From assembly GCF_001941625.1 (NCBI RefSeq), contig NZ_CP016076.1, positions 4,146,249 through 4,210,248 on the forward strand: a stretch of DNA of 64,000 nt. The letters are read 5' to 3'. Source of the DNA: Actinoalloteichus fjordicus. GTDB lineage: Bacteria; Actinomycetota; Actinomycetes; Mycobacteriales; Pseudonocardiaceae. Made by a program: the position numbers and the translations under genes. The stretch's first letter is position 1; every line of letters starts with the position of its first letter. The notes below the pieces were generated by a model. That model had not been told where the DNA came from, did not search any database, and saw nothing but the letters and a program-made list of their open reading frames with translations. Positions 42,321-51,435 of this stretch are shown piece by piece.

Positions 42321-45300
42321 CTACCCCACGATCACCCGCGCCACCGCCGCCTGCCCCGCGCCCTCCACGACTCCGGCCACCTCGAACTCCCCCGCCTCGG
42401 CGTAGTCGTCCGGATCGGCCTCGTCCCAGACGACCGGGATCGAGCTGTCCTTGGAGCCGTCGTTGTAGGTCGCCACCACCGTCGGGGGCAGGTTCGGCGC
42501 GACGCCGACGAGTGTGTCGATCTCCCACGGGTCGATGCTGGTGATCTGCACGGCGTCGGAGGCGCGGACCCACACGGTGGCCTGCGCGGGCAGCGTCGCG
42601 ACGTCGGTGATCCCGGTCAGGGTGAACGAGCTGCCGCCGTCGGCCACCTGACCGGGATCGACGGCGGGCCAGGCGACCTCGGCCTCGGCAGTGGCGCCGC
42701 CGGGATAGACCAGCGTGGCGGTGACGGGCAGCTCCGGGAGTGCGCCGACGGTGGTCGGGACGTGCACCGGCCGGATCTCGCTCGGCTGCTGGGCGTAGAC
42801 CTTCCACTGCACGATCCCCAGCGACAGCCCCGGGCTGTTGGTCAGCGCGGCGCGCAGCCGGGTGGTGGTCACCGGGGCGAACTCGGTGGCGTTGTAGCGA
42901 TCGGCGGCCACGCCGTACTCGTCGGCGTCGGCGACCGGCACGAACTCCTCCGCTTCCGTGTCCCAGTACTCCAGCCGCCAGGACCGTGGGACCGCGATGC
43001 CGTCGGGGGCGCCGGGCTGCACGTCGCGGAAGAAGTACAGCTCCGAGCCGTCGACCCGGACCGGCGACTCCCAGCTGTACTCGACCCACTGGCCGGTGCG
43101 CTGCGGCCAGGTCCCCCAGAAGGGCCGTTCGGTGGAGGAACCGGGATCGCGGCCGTCGTTCACCGCCGTGACCGGGGTGCCGTTGGCACTGAAGGACGCC
43201 GACGCGGTCGCGGCCGGGGCGACGTTGCGCCGCTCGGGCACCGCGTCGACCTCCACCACGAGCTGTCTGCTCGTCTCCTGCGCGCCGTCGGTGGCGGTCA
43301 ACGCCAGGGTGTAGACGCCCTCGGCGCCGAATCGGGCCACCGTCGTGGGCGCCGAGACGTCCTCGAAGATCACCGTGGCCGCCTCCGGTCCGGCCACCAC
43401 GGACCAGGTACTGCTCAGCTCGCCTGCGGGCAGGCCGTCGTCCTTGACGACACCGATCAGTCGCGCCTGGCCGGGCACCCGGTGGCCTGCGTCCACTCTG
43501 GCCTGCACCTGCGGCGCCGCGTCCTGGGACTCGGCGGGCGGCTCGCCGGTGGCGAAGGCCTGGAACTCCTTGAGGCCGATCGGATGGCCGGGCTGTCCCG
43601 TCAGGTCCACCCGCAGCGCCGAGGTCTCGACCGGGGCGAAGCGGATCTCGTTGTGATTGGCCCGAGGGTAGGCGGGGGTGCGCACCGGTTGCGCCACCTC
43701 CCGCCATTGGTCGCCGTCGCGGTAGGAGACGGTGTAGAGCGCGGGCTCCCGGTGGCCGCGCGGCTGCTTGTCATTGCGAAAGAACAGCCGGACCTCGTCG
43801 ACGGTCTGGGTCGCGCCCAGCTCCACGTCGAGGGAGTGGCGGTTCTCCGATGATCCCTCGGTGCTCCAGAACGGCTCGTTGATCGTGGCGCCGTCCACCG
43901 CGCCTGCCGGTCCGCGATTCGGCGCGGAGTAGGAGGCCGGCGCCGAGGCGCCCTCGGCGACGTTGGCCGCGTCGCGGGTGCTGCCGATGTCGCGGCCGGC
44001 CTTGGCGAAGACGTCGACCACGCGGCTGTCGTCGGCATAGGTGACGTCCTGTGCCTCGGTGACCGAGGCCGCCGCCTGGTGCAGCACCTCGGCGGGTTCG
44101 CCGGGGAACTCCGCCTCGCCGGTGGCCGGGTCGTAGATCACCGGGGTGAGCGCGTCGAGGGTGAGGACGCGTTCGCCGTCCAGGTACAGGGAATACCCCT
44201 CCGGCACGTCCTGGCCGTAGTGGCGGACGCCGTCGCCGGGTTCGTCCCAGACGATCGCCAGGTCGCCGCCTCGATAGCGCAGGTTCTCCACGGCGAAGTG
44301 ATCCCAGCCGAGGTCGATCGGGGACAGCTCCACCCTGGTGTCGGTGCGGGGTCGCAGGCCCGCGACGTCCTCGATGATCGTGTAGTTGGTGGTGCCGAGC
44401 ATCGTGTGATGAATCCAGGAGCGGTAGCCGATGCGCTGCGCCTCGGGGTCGCCGTCGGCCCAGAACTCGTTCTGGTCGGGCCAGCGGTTGTCGCCGCCGA
44501 CGTAGTGGGACCAGGCGTTCCACATCAGCAGCTTCTCGTACAGCTCCGGTGTGACGTGCTCGGACGGGTAGTTCCGCAGCGCGGAGCTGTAGACGTCGAA
44601 GTAGCGCTGGGCGTTGATGACGGAGAAGTTGTTGGTGCCGGGATGGCCCTGCTGGGCGGCCTCGGTCTTATCCGCCTGGTTGGCGGTGAAGAAGGGGAAC
44701 ACCGGGTACTCGCGTCGGTCGGCGAGCAGCCGCAGCGCGTCGACGTACTCCGGTTCGTTCGGCATCAGGCCGACGGCGAAGGGGATGTAGTTGTTCCCCT
44801 CCTTCCACGGCACCAGGGCGTCGGTGGCGACGTGCCGGTGCTTGATCATCCGATCCGTCGGGTCCCACAGGTGTTCCAGGGTCGCCGCGCGGATGCGTTC
44901 GGCGATCGCGTCGAGTTCGGCGGCCTTCTCGTCCTCGCCCAGCAGCTCGTAGGCGGCGGAGGCAGCCTGCGCGCCCGCGAAGACGTAGCCGGACTCGGCG
45001 CGGTCGAGCTGTCCGGCCCGCCAGTGGAAGGAGACGGCGTCGGCGTCGTTGCCGGTCATCGCGCCCCAGTCGTACTCGATGAGGCCGTTGTCGTCGTGGT
45101 CGTAGGTGTCGAGCTGATCGCGCACGTCGTCCTCGGCGTAGCGGGCGAGGTTGCGGACGACGCCGTCGGGGCCGCCGTGCACCAGATAGGACTGCCAGGC
45201 CGCCTCGGCGAGGTACTGGGTGTAGCTGTTGCTCCAGTTCTCCGGGTCGCCGGGGTTGTCGCGGAAGCGGCCGCCGCGCGAGGTCTCCCCTGTCGAGACC

Positions 45301-46535
45301 CAGGTGCCGTAGGCCCAGGCGGGGTCGCGGAGGTATTTCAGGTCGTCGACGAACATCCCGGTGGTCAGGGCGATGGAGTTGTTGTAGCCCAGCACGCCCT
45401 CGATCGCGGTGGGGAACTGGTAGTCGTCACCGGGGATGTCGGCGTCGAGGAAGTTGTAGCGCAGCAGCCACCAGCGGTAGTAGAGCGTCTTGCCGAGGTC
45501 GGCCGAGGGCACGTCCAGATAGGGCAGGTTCTCGCCCCACCAGCGGTTGTACTCCTGGACGTGGGTGCGGAAGGCCTCGCCGGGCTCGGCGGCGCGGACG
45601 GCCTCGTACTCCGTGCTCGACGCCGGGATCTCCTCGGTGACCAGGCCGAGCCGGACGCTGGTGTGGGCGGTGCCGCCTGCGGGGATCTCCAGTGTTCCCC
45701 GCAGTGCGCCGTCCTGCGCGGTCAGGCCCGCGCCGGAGAAGCGCGGGTAGAGGGTGGTGAGGTCGTTGCGGACCGAGGCGGCGCCGGTCAGCTCGTCTCC
45801 CGTGCCCTCGGCGGCGTACGGCGAGACCGCCGCGACGTCCAGTGCTCGCGATGACGCGCCCGCATTGCGGAATTCAAGGTCGGTGACCAGCACGTTGGCC
45901 TCGGTGATGAACTTGCGCTGCACCACCGTCAGGCCCGCGCCCGCGTCGAACTCGCTGCGCCAGTGGCTCGGCGCCTGCATCCGGGCCGGAACGTCCTCGC
46001 GGAGGTCGATCGCCGTGCCGTCGGCGGACAACTCGACCCGGTAACCGGGTCGGTCGTCGATGCTCTCCCAGTAGGCGAGCTGCCCGCCGAACCCGAGCAC
46101 GCCGGGTTGATGGGTCTTCATGAACGCCGCGCGGCCCCGGGTGAAGAGCCAGTCGCCCGAGGGGTCGCGGCCGTGGCGGGCGAGCATCCGATCCATCCAG
46201 AAGTCGGTGCCGTCGCCCGCCGCGAGGTCGGCCTCGAAGCCCGCCGCCAGCGTGCCGCCGACGCGAAAGGGCTCGGGCAGCGGCGGCACCGGCTCGTCAT
46301 CACCGCTGAAGCTCGGGTAGCCGATGGTCTCGTTGGCGAACTCCACAGCGAGGGGCGTCTCGCCGGAGTCCTGCCCGACGGCGGCCGGGTTCATGGCCGA
46401 GGCGGCGAGCAGGGCTCCGGCGGCGGCCAGCGTCAGGATGCGGGGCCGGGCCCGGGACGCCGCCGAGCGGACGGGCCCGGATCGGCGGCGCTCGGCACGG
46501 GCGGCGCCGAGTCCGGCGACACGTCGAGGAGACAC
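42321..46535 (-). CDS. Large secreted multidomain glycosidase, GH121-like (candidate beta-L-arabinobiosidase)
   Basis: 1404 residues. Signal peptide about 30-50. An N-terminal beta-sandwich (60-300), then an (alpha/alpha)6-barrel with aromatic-rich motifs of the GH63/MGH1 clan (YYRWWLLRYNFLDAD, AIEGVLGYNNSIALTTGMFVDDLKYLRDP, NSYTQYLAEAAWQSYL, EYDWGAMTGNDADAVSFHW, WNAWSHYVGGDNRWPDQNEFW), about 340-760. Two discoidin (F5/8 type C)-like carbohydrate-binding modules follow (about 870-1010, 1110-1250), split by an Ig-like domain, and one or two Big_4 Ig-like domains close it. GH121 enzymes share such architecture and pair with GH127 and GH43 in bifidobacteria; the family call rests on fold plus context. 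Confidence 0.72.
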   Translation of the reverse strand: MSPRRVAGLGAARAERRRSGPVRSAASRARPRILTLAAAGALLAASAMNPAAVGQDSGETPLAVEFANETIGYPSFSGDDEPVPPLPEPFRVGGTLAAGFEADLAAGDGTDFWMDRMLARHGRDPSGDWLFTRGRAAFMKTHQPGVLGFGGQLAYWESIDDRPGYRVELSADGTAIDLREDVPARMQAPSHWRSEFDAGAGLTVVQRKFITEANVLVTDLEFRNAGASSRALDVAAVSPYAAEGTGDELTGAASVRNDLTTLYPRFSGAGLTAQDGALRGTLEIPAGGTAHTSVRLGLVTEEIPASSTEYEAVRAAEPGEAFRTHVQEYNRWWGENLPYLDVPSADLGKTLYYRWWLLRYNFLDADIPGDDYQFPTAIEGVLGYNNSIALTTGMFVDDLKYLRDPAWAYGTWVSTGETSRGGRFRDNPGDPENWSNSYTQYLAEAAWQSYLVHGGPDGVVRNLARYAEDDVRDQLDTYDHDDNGLIEYDWGAMTGNDADAVSFHWRAGQLDRAESGYVFAGAQAASAAYELLGEDEKAAELDAIAERIRAATLEHLWDPTDRMIKHRHVATDALVPWKEGNNYIPFAVGLMPNEPEYVDALRLLADRREYPVFPFFTANQADKTEAAQQGHPGTNNFSVINAQRYFDVYSSALRNYPSEHVTPELYEKLLMWNAWSHYVGGDNRWPDQNEFWADGDPEAQRIGYRSWIHHTMLGTTNYTIIEDVAGLRPRTDTRVELSPIDLGWDHFAVENLRYRGGDLAIVWDEPGDGVRHYGQDVPEGYSLYLDGERVLTLDALTPVIYDPATGEAEFPGEPAEVLHQAAASVTEAQDVTYADDSRVVDVFAKAGRDIGSTRDAANVAEGASAPASYSAPNRGPAGAVDGATINEPFWSTEGSSENRHSLDVELGATQTVDEVRLFFRNDKQPRGHREPALYTVSYRDGDQWREVAQPVRTPAYPRANHNEIRFAPVETSALRVDLTGQPGHPIGLKEFQAFATGEPPAESQDAAPQVQARVDAGHRVPGQARLIGVVKDDGLPAGELSSTWSVVAGPEAATVIFEDVSAPTTVARFGAEGVYTLALTATDGAQETSRQLVVEVDAVPERRNVAPAATASASFSANGTPVTAVNDGRDPGSSTERPFWGTWPQRTGQWVEYSWESPVRVDGSELYFFRDVQPGAPDGIAVPRSWRLEYWDTEAEEFVPVADADEYGVAADRYNATEFAPVTTTRLRAALTNSPGLSLGIVQWKVYAQQPSEIRPVHVPTTVGALPELPVTATLVYPGGATAEAEVAWPAVDPGQVADGGSSFTLTGITDVATLPAQATVWVRASDAVQITSIDPWEIDTLVGVAPNLPPTVVATYNDGSKDSSIPVVWDEADPDDYAEAGEFEVAGVVEGAGQAAVARVIVG

Positions 46536-46811
46536 GAGAACCTCCAGGTGATCGGGCAGGCGTGCCGGTCGGCGGCAGGGAGGACGGCGGCGATCCCGCG
46601 ACCGTCGCGCACTTCCCGGCCACCCGAGGTGATCGACGACATCGAGTCTGGTCGGCGCCGCGAGAGCCGGACAAGACTTTCCAGTCAGTTTCAGGACACC
46701 GCGTCACCGCCTGGGCCGGGCGAGGCCCGTCCCGCCGCCGCAGGGCGACGACGGGGACGAGACCGGGTTCTAGCGCCCCCTGCCGCCCGGCGGTTCCGCC
46801 GAGGACTCGGC

Positions 46812-47588
46812 TCAGGCCGTCGGTGCCGCAGCCCCGCGGCCTGCTCGGCGGTCCGCCCGGGCCCGACGCTCGCGGGACTGGCCGTATTGGAGCCAGGCCT
46901 CGGTCAGGAACAGGACCACCGTCCAGCCCAGCCAGGTGGCCAGCCCCGAGATCGCGTAGTCGAAGGCGAGCTGGCTGCCGCCGAACGTCGTGTCCAGCTG
47001 CGGTTCCAGGATCATCCAGGCCAGCGCACCCCACACCCGATTGGTGATGATCGACATCGTCAGCGCGAAGCTGCGAATCATCCAGCGGCGATGCTCGGCG
47101 AACCGGCGGGCGCGGACGCGGCGGAATGCGGTGATGGTGAAGACCAGCCAGAGGATCGAGAGGATGACGCTGCTGGTCTGTGCCACCGGGCCGGTCGGGG
47201 TGTGCACCGCGATCACCATGCCGGTGAGCGCGCCGGGGATGCAGGCGATGACGTAGGCGCGGCCGAGCATCCGGTGTGCTCGCCGGAAGCGCGTCCGGAA
47301 CCACGGCCACACCTGGAACACGCCGGTGATCATCGCCACCGAGGCGAGCAGGACGTGCGCCACCAGCAGCGGGTAGTAGTAGGCGACGCCCTCGGGTAAG
47401 GGCACCCGAGCGAGGCCGGGGTCGCCGGTCAGGTACGGCGGCAGCGAGAAGCCGACGAAGGCCACGGCCACGAGGGCCAGCGGCACCACCCAGGGCCGCC
47501 GCCACCACGACTTCGGTCTGTCGGGACGTCGGGGTGCCTGCTCCGCGCTGTCGGGTTGCAGCGCAGGCGAGCCGGTCGACGTGGTCAT
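46812..47588 (-). CDS. DUF2306 membrane protein
   Basis: 258 residues, about six helices (VVPLALVAVAFVGFSLPPYL, YPLLVAHVLLASVAMITGVFQVWPW...). Conserved DUF2306 features: HVLLA...G, RRAHRMLGRAYV and AEHRRWMIRSFALT (His residues that could bind haem). Function unknown. Divergent from a TetR gene with tandem dyads, its probable repressor. Confidence 0.82.
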   Translation of the reverse strand: MTTSTGSPALQPDSAEQAPRRPDRPKSWWRRPWVVPLALVAVAFVGFSLPPYLTGDPGLARVPLPEGVAYYYPLLVAHVLLASVAMITGVFQVWPWFRTRFRRAHRMLGRAYVIACIPGALTGMVIAVHTPTGPVAQTSSVILSILWLVFTITAFRRVRARRFAEHRRWMIRSFALTMSIITNRVWGALAWMILEPQLDTTFGGSQLAFDYAISGLATWLGWTVVLFLTEAWLQYGQSRERRARADRRAGRGAAAPTA

Positions 47589-47825
47589 CGGTCGTCTCCT
47601 TCGGACTGATCATGGGCAGCTTCGTCCGGGGGCGCCGATCGACTCCTCGATCCGTCTTGGCCGCGCGTCGGGCAGCAGGCCTTGAAGGCCGCCGACTGGT
47701 CACCGAAGACAGGCGCGGCGGCACGGCGGTGGCGTCGTCACGGCGTGCGTGATCGCCGCAGCCCGAGGCGGGTGTCTCGCCCTCCGTGCTGCTGGTCGAC
47801 CGAACTGCGCCGTGTCCCCCATCAA

Positions 47826-47869
47826 AACTGCGAACCACGTTCGCGGTTCTGCGAAAGGGTTTCGCAGTT
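47826..47869. promoter_or_regulatory. Tandem TetR-type operator dyads
   Basis: AACTGCGAA-N5-TTCGCGGTT (47826-47848) followed immediately by CTGCGAAA-GGG-TTTCGCAG (47849-47867, perfect). Located 50-93 bp before the TetR ATG. Confidence 0.65.
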
Positions 47870-47918
47870 TTGCGGTACTGTCAAGCTCGATCGAGAACCG
47901 ACGACGCAGAGGGCGGAC

Positions 47919-48671
47919 ATGACGGACGACGACGCGAAGCGAGCCGCCGCACGCAGCCTGGAGCTGCTCTGGGGTGAGCGGCAGCGCCCGCGACGTGGGC
48001 CGAAGCCGAGCCTGAGCGTCGACGAGATCGTGCGGGCCGCCATCGAAGTGGCCGACGCCGACGGGCTGCCCGCACTCTCGATGGGGCGGGTAGCCGAACA
48101 GCTCGGCACCGGAGTCGCCTCGTTGTACCGCTACGTCCCGGGCAAGGCCGAACTCGTCGCCCTCGTCGTCGACGCGGTGCTCGGGAGTCCGCCGCCGTCG
48201 GTCACCGAGGGCACCGACTGGCGGAGTCGCCTCGCGGAGTGGGCGCGCTTCTCGCTCGACGTCTTCCGGCGTCGCACCTGGATACTGCCGCTGCTGACCA
48301 CCAGGAAAGGCGTTCCGGGGCCGAACGAGACCAGCTGGCTGGAGTCCGCCCTCGCCGCGACCTCGAACACCGGGCTCGCCGACGTCGAGCGCGTCGAGGT
48401 GATCTCCCTGCTCACCATGTACGTGCGCGGGGCGGCACAGGTCGCCGCCGACATGCGGCTCGGCACCCCGGACGAGGAGGTGAGCGACTCGCCGGTCTCC
48501 GGTCCGATGCTGCGGCTGATCAGCAGCGAACGCTTCCCGACCCTGAGCTCAGTCGTGGCATCGGGAACCTTCGAGCAGCCCACCGACGTCGTCGAGTTCG
48601 GCCTCAACCGCGTCCTCGACGGGATCGAGGCGTTCATCCAGACGAAGACGAATCAGAGCGGCCCGGCCTGA
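47919..48671 (+). CDS. TetR-family regulator
   Basis: 250 residues. HTH at about 28-75 (GPKPSLSVDEIVRAAIEVADADGLPALSMGRVAEQLGTGVASLYRYVPGKAEL), helical C-terminal domain of the TetR_C_1 type. Probably controls itself and the divergent DUF2306 gene through the dyads at 47826-47869. Confidence 0.88.
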   Translation: MTDDDAKRAAARSLELLWGERQRPRRGPKPSLSVDEIVRAAIEVADADGLPALSMGRVAEQLGTGVASLYRYVPGKAELVALVVDAVLGSPPPSVTEGTDWRSRLAEWARFSLDVFRRRTWILPLLTTRKGVPGPNETSWLESALAATSNTGLADVERVEVISLLTMYVRGAAQVAADMRLGTPDEEVSDSPVSGPMLRLISSERFPTLSSVVASGTFEQPTDVVEFGLNRVLDGIEAFIQTKTNQSGPA

Positions 48672-48874
48672 CGCCCGGTGACCGGCAGGCCGCGCCGCTG
48701 CACGAGCGACTCCCCCGCCCCGCCGATCGGGCGACCGACGGCTCCGGCGGTGCCGCTCCGCCGGAATCCTCAGGTTTTACATCGCAAGAACAGACCAGGC
48801 AGAACCGAAGACAGGAACATTCACAGCCTCGGCCGTGTTATGCATGCGCATACACTTTCCAGGAGGCTGACGAG

Positions 48875-50014
48875 ATGCAGTTCGGGATCTTCACCGTCGG
48901 AGACGTCACACCAGACCCGACCGACGGCACCACGCCCACCGAGGCGGAGCGGATCAAGGCGATGGTCGCCATCGCGATGAAGGCCGAGGAGATCGGGCTC
49001 GACGTCTTCGCGACCGGCGAGCACCACAACCCGCCGTTCGTCCCCTCCTCCCCCACGACCATGCTCGGCTACATCGCGGCCCGCACCGAGCGGCTGCTGC
49101 TGTCCACCGCGACGACGCTGATCACGACGAACGACCCGGTGAAGATCGCCGAGGACTACGCCATGCTTCAGCACCTCGCCGACGGACGGGTGGATCTGAT
49201 GCTCGGCCGGGGCAACACCGGGCCGGTCTACCCGTGGTTCGGCCAGGACATCCGGCAGGGCATCCCGCTGGCGGTGGAGAACTACGCGCTGCTGCACCAG
49301 TTGTGGCGCGAGGACGTGGTGGACTGGGAAGGCCGCTTCCGCACGCCCCTGCAGTCCTTCACCTCGACGCCCCGCCCGCTGGACGGCGTGCCGCCGTTCG
49401 TCTGGCACGGTTCGATCCGCAGCCCCGAGATCGCCGAGCAGGCCGCCTACTACGGCGACGGCTTCTTCGCCAACCACATCTTCTGGCCGAAGGAGCACTT
49501 CATCCGGCTGATCAACCTGTACCGCACCCGCTTCGAGCACTACGGGCACGGCGCGGCCGATCAGGCGATCGTCGGACTCGGCGGGCAGCTGTTCCTGCGG
49601 CCGAAGTCGCAGGACGCGGTCCGGGAGTTCCGGCCGTACTTCGACAACGCGCCGGTCTACGGGCACGGGCCGTCGTTGGAGGACTTCATGGAGCAGACGC
49701 CGCTGACCGTCGGCAGCCCGCAGGAGGCGATCGACAAGACGCTGCGGTTCCGGGAGTACTTCGGCGACTACCAGCGGCAGCTGTTCCTGGTCGACCACGC
49801 GGGCCTGCCGTTGAAGACCGTCCTGGAACAGCTCGACATCATCGGCGAGGAGGTGCTGCCCGTGCTGCGCAAGGAGTTCGACGCGCTGCGGCCCGCCCAC
49901 GTCCCGGCGGCCCCGACCCACGCGAGCCTGCGGGCCGCGCGGGAGCAGGCCCGGGAACACGCAGGCGCCGCCGAGACCGACGCCGTCACGACCGACGCCG
50001 GGGGGCAGCGATGA
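48875..50014 (+). CDS. LLM-class flavin-dependent oxidoreductase (CE1758-like)
   Basis: 379 residues, AGGAGG upstream. Luciferase-like TIM barrel: MQFGIFTVGDVTPDPTDG, FATGEHHNPPFVPSSP, DGRVDLMLGRGNTGPVYPWFG, FVWHGSIRSPEIAEQAAYYGDGFFAN. Uses reduced FMN supplied by a partner reductase, whose gene follows with an ATGA overlap. Substrate unknown. Confidence 0.9.
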   Translation: MQFGIFTVGDVTPDPTDGTTPTEAERIKAMVAIAMKAEEIGLDVFATGEHHNPPFVPSSPTTMLGYIAARTERLLLSTATTLITTNDPVKIAEDYAMLQHLADGRVDLMLGRGNTGPVYPWFGQDIRQGIPLAVENYALLHQLWREDVVDWEGRFRTPLQSFTSTPRPLDGVPPFVWHGSIRSPEIAEQAAYYGDGFFANHIFWPKEHFIRLINLYRTRFEHYGHGAADQAIVGLGGQLFLRPKSQDAVREFRPYFDNAPVYGHGPSLEDFMEQTPLTVGSPQEAIDKTLRFREYFGDYQRQLFLVDHAGLPLKTVLEQLDIIGEEVLPVLRKEFDALRPAHVPAAPTHASLRAAREQAREHAGAAETDAVTTDAGGQR

Positions 50015-50637
50015 TCACCCGCACGCTCACCGTGGTGACCGCCGGCCTCAGCCAGCCGTCGTCGACCAGGCTGCTGGCCGACCGGCTGGCCGAGGCCTCG
50101 GCGCGAGCCCTCGGTGAGCAGGACGTCCACGTCGACACCGAGGTGATCGAACTCCGGTCCCACGCCAAGGAGCTGGCCGACCATCTGCTGACCGGCTTCC
50201 CTGCCGGCGGTCTGCGCACGGCGATCGACCGCGTCACGAACTCCGACGGGCTGATCGCCGTGACACCGATCTTCACCGCCTCCTACAGCGGGCTGTTCAA
50301 GATGTTCTTCGACGTGCTCGACGCCGACGCGCTGGCGGGCCTGCCCGTCCTCGTCGGCGCGACGGGCGGCACGGCCCGGCATTCGCTCGCCCTGGATCAC
50401 GCGCTGCGGCCGATGTTCGGCTACCTGCGGGCGGTCGTCGTCCCCACCGGCGTCTACGCCGCATCCGAGGACTGGGGCACCGGCGGCGGCGACAACGGCC
50501 TGGTGAGCAGGATCGATCGGGCCGCGGGCGAGCTGGCCGGGCTGATAGCGGGCCGACCGGCCGCCCGCACCGCCACCGATCCCTTCGACGACCCGGTGCC
50601 CTTCTCCCAGCTCCTCGGCCGGACGGAGGAGCCGTGA
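50011..50637 (+). CDS. NAD(P)H-dependent FMN reductase (CE1759-like)
   Basis: 208 residues. Flavodoxin fold: VVTAGLSQPSSTRLLADRL (phosphate loop), AVTPIFTASYSGLFKMFFDVL, LVGATGGTARHSL. Supplies FMNH2 to the upstream monooxygenase. GTGA overlap with the MarR gene. Confidence 0.9.
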   Translation: MITRTLTVVTAGLSQPSSTRLLADRLAEASARALGEQDVHVDTEVIELRSHAKELADHLLTGFPAGGLRTAIDRVTNSDGLIAVTPIFTASYSGLFKMFFDVLDADALAGLPVLVGATGGTARHSLALDHALRPMFGYLRAVVVPTGVYAASEDWGTGGGDNGLVSRIDRAAGELAGLIAGRPAARTATDPFDDPVPFSQLLGRTEEP

Positions 50638-51179
50638 GCAGGGGAGAGCGGACGGCGCGGCCTGCCGGGGCCGAGTCCGGCGATGCCGAGGACCAGCGGG
50701 CGCGGTCCTCGGCCCGGATGGCCGAGCGGGACGCCCGCCGGGCCAAGGTCGACGTGTGGCGCTCGCTGATGGAGGTCCACGCGACGGTGCTCGCCGAGCT
50801 GGAAGACGAGTTCGCCACCCGACACAGCCTGTCGGTGAGCGAATTCGACGCGCTGTCCAACATCCCGACCGGCGGGGTGCGGCTGCGCGAGCTGACCGAC
50901 CGCGTCGTGCTGAGCCAGAGCGCGGTGAGCAGGCTCGTCGACCGACTGGAGCGACGCGGACTCGTCGAACGCTCGGTGCTGCCGGACGACTCCCGTGCCG
51001 TCTACGTCCGCCTCACCTCGGCTGGGCGCAGGCTGATGCTGGCGGCGATCCGCACCAACGCCGCCGTCGTGGAGCGGGCCTTCGCCGACCGGCTCTCGGA
51101 ACCGGAGCTGCGGGCGTTGGGGACGGTGTTCGGCAGGCTGCGGCCTCGGCAGGTGTCGCGGGACCCGAGACTGCGGTGA
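50634..51179 (+). CDS. MarR-family regulator
   Basis: 181 residues, GTG start. Winged helix about 60-140 (SVSEFDALSNIPTGGVRLRELTDRVVLSQSAVSRLVDRLERRGLVERSVLPDDSRAVYVRLTSAGRR). N-terminal 30 residues are a charged extension. Last gene of the operon; likely senses the substrate of the flavin enzymes. Confidence 0.9.
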   Translation: MSRGERTARPAGAESGDAEDQRARSSARMAERDARRAKVDVWRSLMEVHATVLAELEDEFATRHSLSVSEFDALSNIPTGGVRLRELTDRVVLSQSAVSRLVDRLERRGLVERSVLPDDSRAVYVRLTSAGRRLMLAAIRTNAAVVERAFADRLSEPELRALGTVFGRLRPRQVSRDPRLR

Positions 51180-51185
51180 CGGAGG

Positions 51186-51212
51186 TCGAGGGCGAGACGG
51201 CGGTCTCGCCCT
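51186..51212 (+). terminator. Terminator after the MarR gene
   Basis: GAGGGCGAGAC paired with GTCTCGCCCTC, 4-nt loop, just past the stop codon. Confidence 0.65.
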
Positions 51213-51435
51213 CGTCCGCGATGCCTACGGCGGCGACCTCGACGCTGAAGGACATCTCCCTCGTCGCCCAGCGCGCCCGCTCGAGGTCATGGCGAAGATC
51301 GACCTGCGCCTCCGACGGCTTCAGTCGACTCGTCCCCCTCGATCCTGGTGATGCTCGGCTACCTGCCTCGTTCGCTGCGGCGAGCAGGCGGTGCGGCACG
51401 ATTCTCGGATTTCCCGACGTTGCTGCTCGCGACGG

